NCBI GenBank assembly: GCA_002290555.1
Contig: NEUK01000073.1
Coordinates: 1-39,253 of the forward strand
Length of the DNA stretch: 39,253 nucleotides
From: Spartobacteria bacterium AMD-G4
GTDB taxonomy: Bacteria; Verrucomicrobiota; Verrucomicrobiia; Chthoniobacterales; Terrimicrobiaceae
Reading direction: 5' to 3'
The position numbers and the translations under genes are program-made. Below, one piece after another: positions 32,279 through 39,253 of the stretch (position 1 is its first letter; each line of letters begins with the position of its first letter). Under the pieces are notes generated by a model. The model was not told the origin of the DNA. It did no database searches and saw nothing but the letters and a program-made list of their open reading frames with translations.

Positions 32279-32772
32279 GAGTCGGCGTGGCGCTCGGCTC
32301 GAATCTCGACGAGCGCTTGACCCTCCTCCGCTCCGCGCGGGCTCATTTGCAAAATCTCCACGAGGACAGTGGTCCCTTGTTGTGCTCGCGCATTTACGAG
32401 ACCGAACCCTTCGACTGCCCACCCGGCTCGCCTTTGTTTCTGAATGCCGTCATCGAAATCTGTTGTACCCTGCCACCCCTTGACCTTCTTCATCGTCTGC
32501 AGCGTGTCGAGGAGTTGCTGGGGCGGCCGGGCAGGCATGCCCATCATGCACCACGCACCATCGACCTCGACATCCTTTACTACGACAACCTGCATTTCAC
32601 CCTTCCCGAGTTGACCCTCCCCCACCCTCGTATCCACGAGCGTCCCTTTGTCCTTTGCCCGCTCGGAGACATCCGCCCGGACCTCATCCTGCCCGGCGGG
32701 GACAAATCCATCGCGGCACTTGTTTCGGCATGGAGTCCGGATGACATTCCCAAACCCGTGGCCTTTTTTTAG
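32275..32772 (+). CDS. folK: 6-Hydroxymethyl-7,8-dihydropterin pyrophosphokinase FolK
   Basis: FolK transfers pyrophosphate from ATP to hydroxymethyl-dihydropterin in folate synthesis. The 165-residue protein shows VGVALGSNLDERL at the N-terminus, YETEPFDCPPGSPLFLNAVI, and the HPPK signature PRTIDLDILYYDN, then LPHPRIHERPFVLCPLGDI. Length and motif order are standard. It overlaps dapB by 4 bases and is followed 23 bases later by panB. No folP or folB is nearby, so it is detached from other folate genes. Confidence 0.95.
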   Translation: MRVGVALGSNLDERLTLLRSARAHLQNLHEDSGPLLCSRIYETEPFDCPPGSPLFLNAVIEICCTLPPLDLLHRLQRVEELLGRPGRHAHHAPRTIDLDILYYDNLHFTLPELTLPHPRIHERPFVLCPLGDIRPDLILPGGDKSIAALVSAWSPDDIPKPVAFF

Positions 32773-32795
32773 CGTCCCTCGATGTCGATGAACAA

Positions 32796-33569
32796 ATGAT
32801 CCAACCCGTGAAACCCACTCCCACATCCCTCCGCGAGACCAAGGCATCGGGCCGCCGCCTTGCCTCGCTCACAGCCTACGACTATCCCACCGCACGCCTC
32901 CTCGACGATTGCGGTCTTGATTTTCTCCTGGTGGGCGACTCCCTCGGCATGGTCGTGCTGGGGCATCCCGACACCACGCAGGTCACAATGGCGGATATGA
33001 TCCACCACACCCGCGCCGTGGCGCGCGGCGCCTCACAAACACTGGTCGCCGCCGACCTGCCTGCCGGAAGCTGCACCACACCGGCCCTCGCCGTTGAGAA
33101 CTCCCGCAGGCTCCGCGACGCCGGTGCCGACCTCGTTAAAATCGAAGGTGGCAGCGAATGCCTCCCCGCCATCCAAGCGATTCTCGCCGACGGCATCCCG
33201 CTCATCGGCCACCTCGGCATGCTGCCCCAGCGCGTGCTCGAGGAGGGCGGCTACCGCATCAAGGGAAAATCCACCGACGATGCCGAGCGTCTCTGTGCGG
33301 ATGCCCTCGCCATCGATCAAGCCGGAGCGAGTGCCATCGTGCTCGAGCTTGTTCATCCACCCCTCGCGGCCGCGATTTCAAAAAACCTCGCGTGCCCCAC
33401 CATTGGGATCGGAAGCGGCGAGGACTGCGATGGCGGCATCCTCGTGCTACACGACCTCATTGGCTTGTTCCCCTGGTTCCGCCCAAAGTTCGCCACTCCC
33501 CTGGCCGATGTCGCAACCGCCATCCAAAACGCTGCACGCGCCTACTCGCGCGCGCAGGCCAGCAGCTGA
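32796..33569 (+). CDS. panB: Ketopantoate hydroxymethyltransferase PanB
   Basis: PanB transfers a hydroxymethyl group from methylene-tetrahydrofolate to alpha-ketoisovalerate, the first step to pantothenate and CoA. The 257-residue barrel has LTAYDYPTARLLDDCGLDFLL split across the first strand, the metal-binding VGDSLGMVVLG, GASQTLVAADLPAG, VKIEGG, HLGMLPQ and the catalytic Glu in LELVHPPLA, with GIGSGEDCDGGILV. Its cofactor links it loosely to the adjacent folK. It ends 36 bases from the convergent addA-type gene, with no clear terminator. Confidence 0.96.
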   Translation: MIQPVKPTPTSLRETKASGRRLASLTAYDYPTARLLDDCGLDFLLVGDSLGMVVLGHPDTTQVTMADMIHHTRAVARGASQTLVAADLPAGSCTTPALAVENSRRLRDAGADLVKIEGGSECLPAIQAILADGIPLIGHLGMLPQRVLEEGGYRIKGKSTDDAERLCADALAIDQAGASAIVLELVHPPLAAAISKNLACPTIGIGSGEDCDGGILVLHDLIGLFPWFRPKFATPLADVATAIQNAARAYSRAQASS

Positions 33570-33605
33570 GGAAACTCGGCGCGCGGCCGTCTTTCTGGAA
33601 CACAT

Positions 33606-36600
33606 TCAGCGCACGCAGAGGATTTGGGATTTCACCTGGGCTTCGGTCAGGCCGAGCAGTTTGCACGCAGCTTGGCGGTAGATTTTCATTTGGCCCTCAT
33701 AGCGGGCTTCGATATCAACCGGGTTGCCTTGATCCGTTTTGAAGTCGCAGACGATTGCGGATATGGGACGGCTATCGGGGGATTGATGAACCATGACTCG
33801 ATCGAAGACACCGCTGATCCATTGCCCGTCAAGCAGGACATCAAACGCCCGCTCGCGCCAGAGATCGACCGGATTCGTGGGCCGAGTGAGGGCTTCTCGG
33901 ACGGCAGGCTTATCCATGAACCCCCGCACGAGATTGGCGGCCGGGATGCTGAGGGATTCCCAGTCCGGCGTGCAGGAGTCGATCCACTCGATGCCTGCAA
34001 GGGCCTTGTGGACTTCCGTTCCAAGCGCGGCGGCATCGAGAGACACGGTGGCAAATTTCGGCCCGCTGGCAGGTTCCGCCTTGGAATCGGATGGCGAGGA
34101 CGGCTTGGGAGTCCCGTGGAGCGGGGAGCAAAACGGATGGGCCGCGGCGGCGACCGGATCGGTGGAGGCATCACCGATGGCGTGGGCCTGATACCAACTC
34201 GCATTTCCGATGGAGGTCGAGGATGCTCCAAATTGGAGAAGAAGATGGCGGGCGAAGTTTTTTGCCGATGTGTTTGGACCGAGTTCGTTGGTCAGAACAT
34301 ACAGGGCTTTTTTGGCGCGGGTGAGGGCGACATAGGCCGTGCAAATTTCGCCGAACTTGTCATCGACCTCTTCGTTTTTGACTTGGGCGTCGAGCACGGT
34401 GTCATGAACGGCGAATTCCTTGGCCGGCATGAGAACTCCCCATTTCACATCACTGGCGGAGGGACCGAGCGCGAGCTTGGGTCCCTCATTCCCGCCGCCT
34501 TTTTTGTCGAGGCCGCTGACGATGACCATGTCAAAGCCGAGTCCCTTGGATTGGTGGACATTCATGATCCTCACGACGCCTGTAGCCTCGTTTTCTTGGG
34601 TCTGGCGATTTTCCACAAAACGGAGAAAGTCCGGGATTCCATCCGAGGATTTCCGGCAAGAATCGAATTCCTCGGCAGCGAGGAGGAACGACGCGGCCCG
34701 ATCTTTTAAAAAGGGCTCGTTGGCGATATCGGCGGCATCGGCCCATTGGCGGATCGTCGCCGCAAATCCCGACTGCGCCAAGCTGGCAAGGGTTTCCCTG
34801 CGGAATTTCCATCCATCGCCGACACCCCATGCCTGAGTGGCCGGGAAGCCCTCCACAATAATTGCGGCGACATTGTCGTCGGGCGAAGCGCATAGACGCA
34901 GCGCGGCGATGAATGCAGCGCCGAGCGGATTGTCCACACAAGGGTTGGTTTTGCCTTCGATGGCGACAGGGATTCCCTTCGACTGCAGCAGCGAGGCGAG
35001 ATCTGCGACGGCATTGTTGTCGCGCTTGAGGACGGCGCACGAAAGACCGCGCTTCCACGGTTCGGTTGTTTCAAGAATTTGAAGGATTTTTCGATCGGGT
35101 GCGTCGCCTTCTTCGTCATCATCGCCCGCATTTTTAGGAATGGATACCCACTCGGCATAGCCGTCGAGGGTTCGGGTTTTCGGAGAGACAATGTGTTCGC
35201 GCCAAGCGCTGGACCACTTACCGGCGGTCGCGTTGGGGATTTCCAGGGTGGTTTTGATCGGGCCGAGGTCACCAAAAACCGTGTTCACAAAATCCAGAAT
35301 CGCCTGACACGAGCGATACGATTCGTCCAGAGGCGGAGCGTCTTCGATGGGGTAGCCTTTGCTTTTGAGCTCCTCAAAAATCTCAAAGAACAGGTTGGGA
35401 TCCCCTCCCCGCCACGAGTAGATCGCCTGTTTGGTATCACCGACATAAAAAAAGCCACGGTTTCCTTCGGGGTTCGCGAGAACCTCCTCGATGAATGTCT
35501 GGAGGATTTTCCATTGCGGACGGCTGGTGTCTTGGAATTCATCAAGCAACCAGTGGTCAAACTTCTGGTCGATGCGGTAGCCGGCGGATAGGCGCCAGGC
35601 CTCGACCCCAGCTTTTCGCGCCAGCGAGTCCGTGATATCGCTGAATGTGACGAGGCCCGCCGAGCGGACAAGCGAATCATAGGAATCCTCGAACTTCTGC
35701 ATGAGCGCGTGAAGCGAGCGACTGCGCTGAAGGAGGGATTCGAATTCCGGCTTGAGCATTGCGAGACGCAGTTCGTCTCGAAGCGGGCTGATGGCAGGCG
35801 TCAAAAAAACCCGCGCTGCATGGGCATTTCCAGACGGAATGTAAATCGATCCGTCGTCGGTCGTTCGTTCATTGGACAGTTTCTTGAAAAAGTTTTTTAA
35901 ATCCTCCGAGAACGGCTTGGGATAAGGATGCTGCTCGGCGAGGGTGATGCCTGTTTGCCAAGTTTGAAAGGCATCGGCGCGGAGGTTCGGATGTTCACTT
36001 TGAATGGCATCCCAGAGCAGCCGGGCGATGGGAGCAACCGGCCCCGATTTTAAAATCGCACATCCATTTTCCCAAATCAGATCCGCATCGCCCCAGGTGC
36101 TTCCCTGCGGAGTCGCGAGGAATTTTGCGTGGAGACTTTCTGTTTGCTTGAGGAGGTTTTTAAAAACATCGCGCTCGCCATGCGTTCGATTAATACGGCG
36201 CAGGAGGTCGATGAAGTCACTGAGCGAGGTGGCGGATTCGTTGGCAAAGAGGGCGGCCAGGGTTCTCTCACGGGCAGATGAAATTTCGCCTTCGCCAGCC
36301 ATTGCGAAGTCCTCGGCAAGCCCCGACTCAAGGGGAAAGGCGCGGGCGATGCGGGCGAAGAGGCTGTCGATTGTTCCCATGCCGAGGCGACCAATCTGCA
36401 TGGCGAGCGCGGCGAGCATGGCTCGGCAGCGAGCGGCGTCGAGGTTTGCAAGCCCGTCCTCCCTTTGGAGGTCGGCCAGTTTTTTAGGATCCCGCGCAGC
36501 CTCGGCCAAACGCTTGAAGACGGCTGAGAGGAATTCGCCGGCGGATTTGCGGGTGAATGTGAGTGCGGCGATCTTGCAGGGCTCCACGCCTTGGGCAAGG

Positions 36601-36674
36601 AGCTGGATCATGCGCGTGGTGAGCGCGTAGGTTTTGCCGCTACCGGCATTGGCGATGAGTCGTTGATTGGTCAT
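33606..36674 (-). CDS. AddA-type UvrD/Rep helicase-nuclease
   Basis: This 1022-residue protein combines a superfamily 1A helicase and a C-terminal RecB-like nuclease, as in AddA. Helicase motifs in order: Walker A NAGSGKT at residues 9-15, LTFTRKSAGEF, DEFQDTSRPQW, GDTKQAIYSWRGGD, NVHQSKGLGFDMVIVSG, YVALTRAKKALYVLT. The nuclease region near the end has GVFDRVM, the DFKTD acid-Lys pair and YEGQMKIYRQA. With the overlapping AddB-type gene upstream it would process double-strand ends for RecA-mediated repair. Its start overlaps that gene by 4 bases. Confidence 0.9.
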   Translation of the reverse strand: MTNQRLIANAGSGKTYALTTRMIQLLAQGVEPCKIAALTFTRKSAGEFLSAVFKRLAEAARDPKKLADLQREDGLANLDAARCRAMLAALAMQIGRLGMGTIDSLFARIARAFPLESGLAEDFAMAGEGEISSARERTLAALFANESATSLSDFIDLLRRINRTHGERDVFKNLLKQTESLHAKFLATPQGSTWGDADLIWENGCAILKSGPVAPIARLLWDAIQSEHPNLRADAFQTWQTGITLAEQHPYPKPFSEDLKNFFKKLSNERTTDDGSIYIPSGNAHAARVFLTPAISPLRDELRLAMLKPEFESLLQRSRSLHALMQKFEDSYDSLVRSAGLVTFSDITDSLARKAGVEAWRLSAGYRIDQKFDHWLLDEFQDTSRPQWKILQTFIEEVLANPEGNRGFFYVGDTKQAIYSWRGGDPNLFFEIFEELKSKGYPIEDAPPLDESYRSCQAILDFVNTVFGDLGPIKTTLEIPNATAGKWSSAWREHIVSPKTRTLDGYAEWVSIPKNAGDDDEEGDAPDRKILQILETTEPWKRGLSCAVLKRDNNAVADLASLLQSKGIPVAIEGKTNPCVDNPLGAAFIAALRLCASPDDNVAAIIVEGFPATQAWGVGDGWKFRRETLASLAQSGFAATIRQWADAADIANEPFLKDRAASFLLAAEEFDSCRKSSDGIPDFLRFVENRQTQENEATGVVRIMNVHQSKGLGFDMVIVSGLDKKGGGNEGPKLALGPSASDVKWGVLMPAKEFAVHDTVLDAQVKNEEVDDKFGEICTAYVALTRAKKALYVLTNELGPNTSAKNFARHLLLQFGASSTSIGNASWYQAHAIGDASTDPVAAAAHPFCSPLHGTPKPSSPSDSKAEPASGPKFATVSLDAAALGTEVHKALAGIEWIDSCTPDWESLSIPAANLVRGFMDKPAVREALTRPTNPVDLWRERAFDVLLDGQWISGVFDRVMVHQSPDSRPISAIVCDFKTDQGNPVDIEARYEGQMKIYRQAACKLLGLTEAQVKSQILCVR

Positions 36675-39253
36675 TGGTTTCCCTTCAAAAAAGCGATGGT
36701 TTCAGGGGCGACGCAGGCTTCGGGTTTCCCATTGTGAAAGAGGGCCTCAAAGGGATCCGCCCATGAGGTTTTCAATGGCTGCGGGGGCCAGAAGTTGCCG
36801 TTCTGCACGAGTGCTGCGATTGTTTCCGCGCAGGTCATTGCTGAGCTCATGACTTCCGCATCGAGTTCCGCAAACTCCTGAATGGCCGTTGCCGCAGGGT
36901 CGGCGGAAAGCACGAAGTATCCCGCGTGAACGGGCGCCTCTCCCATCTGGCCTCCATGCCAATGGCGCAGGATTTTTGTATAGAGCGGGAGCTGCAGATC
37001 TTTCCAGCGCTTTGGTTTTGGACCCTTGGGGCTGTTGTAGAGGAATGCCGCCTCGGGCAGCCACTCGGCCGGAAGCGTCGAGCCGAAGTGCTTCTTCGCG
37101 GGCGAATCCGCTTTTGCATAGGTTTTGTAATCCAACACACGCCAAGCCCCGGTGCATTCATTGCACTCGATGCGGTCGATTTTTCCCGAAAGTTTAAGGG
37201 GCCCGATATCGAGCGTATTCTCGCCTTCGGAATTAAGTTTTCGCTCAACGGAAATGATCCGCCATCCTGCCGCATATTGCTCGGCTTGCACGCGCGCAAA
37301 GCCCCTCAGGCGAACTCTGGCCGCCTCGACCTGAACCCGCACGGCCGGCGATGGCGACGGTCCGAAGAGTTGGTAGACCGAGGCATCGAGATGGCCAAGA
37401 ACCAGGCGCTCGATCGCGGCGGGATCCGATTCCGCCCGGTTTTCATTTCCAAACTTTTCGAGCGCCTCGTGAACAAGGATCCCGAAGTTTTTGGCATCCA
37501 TCTCACGGGCATCCGAGATGAATAAATCGAGCTTGAGGACCTTCTTGAGATAGAAACGGAAGGGGCACGCAAGGTAGTCCGAGAAATCCGTCGGGCTTAT
37601 TTTACCAACCTTCTTGCGCTTTTTTTCGGGCAGATTCCATTTCCAGTCGTTGAGCCGCCGGGCGCGGTTTCCACCGCTCGGCAAATCACCAAAAAGCTCC
37701 ATGACCCGCTCTGGAAGAGCATCCTCGCCACAGCGCAGGAAGAGGCTGGAAGGCAGAGCAGGGCTGCCCTCCGTGTCAAAGCGGCTGAAAGAGGCTCGGA
37801 ATTCTTCTTTCGAGCGGGCAACCAACAGGCACTGGAAAAGATAGGCGTCGCGGGCAAACCTCGAGGCGTTGTCAGCGAGGCCCAGCGGGCGCCTTTTTGA
37901 ATCGGGAAGGAAGGGATGACCATTTACCGAAGAGGGCAGGCGCCCTTCCACGCACCCGCAGAGAGACAGCCGCGCGGCCTGGAGCCAAGGCGCCTCGAGC
38001 CACCCGGACAACTCGACATCACCGGTGGCCGATGCGTCAAAGACAGGCTCGGATTTCAGCGCGCGGGCGAATGCATTTTCAGCTGACAACTTGCCGTCGC
38101 TCGAGCTTGAACCGCTGGCGGCATAAATCGGAGAGGCGAAGACCGATTCGTGGAGCTTCACAACATGGCGTGCGGCTTCCAATCCCTCACCGCCTGATTT
38201 CCAAGCCTTGGCGAGCAAGTCCGGCACAGTCGCTGGTAGGAGTTCCTCCACCAGCTTGAGGAGGACCAGCGATTGGGCGCGCCGCTTTTTCTTCTCAGAA
38301 TCAAACTCGACTTCCGCGAATGCCTTGGCCTGTTCGAAGTCGGAAAGCACCGCCTCGCCGATGAGAAAGTCGCACGCCGCCAAAGCCTCGTCGGATTTGA
38401 ACTCCGAATCACCTCTCAAGACACGGCTGAAGCGTGGCAACTCCAGCAAACGGCGCAGCACTCGCAACTCGCCCGCGGATTGGAAACGCGGCCACTCGAG
38501 CGCGATGACGCCCGCCTCCGTCAAGTCCAGCCGGCCGGCATCCGGCAAAAACGCCCTCCCCCCGCGCGACTCCACTTCCGTGCAAAAGGCACTGCCGAGC
38601 GTCGGATCCGCCAGAACAAGTGCGTAGTCACCAGCCTTCCGTGCAGCCGCAACGAAATCCAACGCTCCCCGAGCCTCGCCCTCCGGCGATCGCAGAACCT
38701 CTATTTGCGAGGAGTCCAGCGCCACCCGGCAGTCGGCCCATTCCTCAGGAACCGGCCTTCCTACGATATCGAAGCCTCCGGCCAGTTCGCCCGGCATCCA
38801 AACCAGAGCCTCGACCCTTATGCCACGCTCGGCCAGGGCCTCGGCGTAGCGCTGCGCGACCAGAGGCAGGTCGGGAATACAAGCGATCACCAATCGATCC
38901 AATCCCGCCGCATGCGAAGGCGACGCCATTTCCGCAAAGCGAGCCTCGTTCGGGTCGGTAAGTTCACAAGCCTCGAGAAGCATGCGGTAGGATCGGTAAA
39001 CCTGGGCAAGCACCTCCCAACGCGCCGCATCCTCGCTGCAAACTTCAAGGACTCGGGCATCCGAGGGACGCCACCCCGCCTCCGCGAGAAGATCACAAAG
39101 ATCGCACAAAATACCCCCGCTTTTCAGCCTCGCCGCATCCGAGTCCAACCTTGCATCTCCAAAAAGCGGCTCCAAAAACACCCCGCCCATCTTTTTCAAA
39201 GCCAGCCCCCACGCCCCCTCGCGCTCAAACCTCTCCGCGATCCGCACACCCAC
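36671..39253 (-). CDS. AddB-type PD-(D/E)XK nuclease subunit (5' end outside window)
   Basis: The frame runs to the right edge, so the N-terminus, where AddB has a helicase-like motif, is probably missing; 860 residues are visible. The first 550 residues are a degenerate helicase-like region (for example LVIACIPDLPLVAQRYAEAL). The C-terminal nuclease has KISPTDFSDYLACPFRFYL, GILVHEALEKF, GKIDRIE, WRVLDYKTY and LQLPLYTKIL, so the active-site His, Asp, Asp, Lys and Gln are in place. The cluster of cysteines that holds an iron-sulfur cluster in typical AddB is not obvious: only the CPF cysteine and one late cysteine are seen. It overlaps the AddA-type gene by 4 bases. Confidence 0.87.
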   Translation of the reverse strand: MGVRIAERFEREGAWGLALKKMGGVFLEPLFGDARLDSDAARLKSGGILCDLCDLLAEAGWRPSDARVLEVCSEDAARWEVLAQVYRSYRMLLEACELTDPNEARFAEMASPSHAAGLDRLVIACIPDLPLVAQRYAEALAERGIRVEALVWMPGELAGGFDIVGRPVPEEWADCRVALDSSQIEVLRSPEGEARGALDFVAAARKAGDYALVLADPTLGSAFCTEVESRGGRAFLPDAGRLDLTEAGVIALEWPRFQSAGELRVLRRLLELPRFSRVLRGDSEFKSDEALAACDFLIGEAVLSDFEQAKAFAEVEFDSEKKKRRAQSLVLLKLVEELLPATVPDLLAKAWKSGGEGLEAARHVVKLHESVFASPIYAASGSSSSDGKLSAENAFARALKSEPVFDASATGDVELSGWLEAPWLQAARLSLCGCVEGRLPSSVNGHPFLPDSKRRPLGLADNASRFARDAYLFQCLLVARSKEEFRASFSRFDTEGSPALPSSLFLRCGEDALPERVMELFGDLPSGGNRARRLNDWKWNLPEKKRKKVGKISPTDFSDYLACPFRFYLKKVLKLDLFISDAREMDAKNFGILVHEALEKFGNENRAESDPAAIERLVLGHLDASVYQLFGPSPSPAVRVQVEAARVRLRGFARVQAEQYAAGWRIISVERKLNSEGENTLDIGPLKLSGKIDRIECNECTGAWRVLDYKTYAKADSPAKKHFGSTLPAEWLPEAAFLYNSPKGPKPKRWKDLQLPLYTKILRHWHGGQMGEAPVHAGYFVLSADPAATAIQEFAELDAEVMSSAMTCAETIAALVQNGNFWPPQPLKTSWADPFEALFHNGKPEACVAPETIAFLKGNQ

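Noticed and set aside
33624-34709. Plus-strand open frame of 361 codons inside the addA-type gene
   Set aside because: Antisense to the conserved helicase-nuclease C-terminus, with no family resemblance and no upstream start signals.

Overview
The window looks like part of a chromosome from a GC-rich, Gram-negative-type bacterium, most plausibly a member of the Verrucomicrobiota. That placement is an inference from gene content: an exosortase/EpsI fusion beside TPR proteins and an undecaprenyl sugar-phosphate transferase, a DUF2934-like protein with a lysine/alanine-rich repeat tail, lipoproteins with clear lipoboxes, diaminopimelate-type lysine synthesis, and few recognisable Shine-Dalgarno sites. 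No rRNA, tRNA, CRISPR array, insertion sequence or phage module was seen. Genes are tightly packed, and many neighbours share 4-base stop/start overlaps.

Layout. 1-91 is the start of an Rpn-type nuclease cut by the left edge. 439-2374 (minus) is hisB-hisH-hisA. 2455-4019 (minus) is a YhbY-like RNA-binding protein followed by an MFS transporter, divergent from a SOUL-family lipoprotein (4098-4679). 4808-5464 holds a toxin-antitoxin pair whose PIN toxin is frameshifted. 5619-8441 (minus) is cysC-cysD-cysN for sulfate activation, with a PIN-PhoH ATPase upstream. 10165-13359 (plus) pairs a secreted C39-like cysteine peptidase with arginine decarboxylase speA. A small secreted protein follows at 13520.

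13812-16845 (minus) is a five-gene run: YvlD-like membrane protein, trpF, L,D-transpeptidase, rnc, and a five-helix membrane protein. 16925-19826 (plus) carries the repeat-rich DUF2934-like protein, a gamma-carbonic anhydrase homologue, pgsA and lysA. 19829-20902 (minus) is an AttH/CrtC-like secreted protein, separated by a perfect 16-base palindrome from a plus-strand surface-polysaccharide/exosortase cluster (20983-27483). A SufR-like regulator lacking the Fe-S cysteines, a tiny lipoprotein and an orphan amino-acid-binding lipoprotein follow (27506-29180).

29842-33569 (plus) is dapF-dapA-dapB-folK-panB. It meets, tail to tail, an AddA/AddB-type recombination nuclease pair (33606-39253, minus) that runs off the right edge.

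Together the dap genes and lysA provide meso-diaminopimelate and lysine. The L,D-transpeptidase would act on the DAP-containing wall, and pgsA and the exosortase cluster also serve the envelope. The most interesting items are the exosortase/TPR cluster with its divergent palindrome, a nine-A slippery tract at the rnc/membrane-protein junction that could give a -1 frameshift fusion, the C39-like peptidase coupled to speA, and the broken PIN toxin beside an intact antitoxin.
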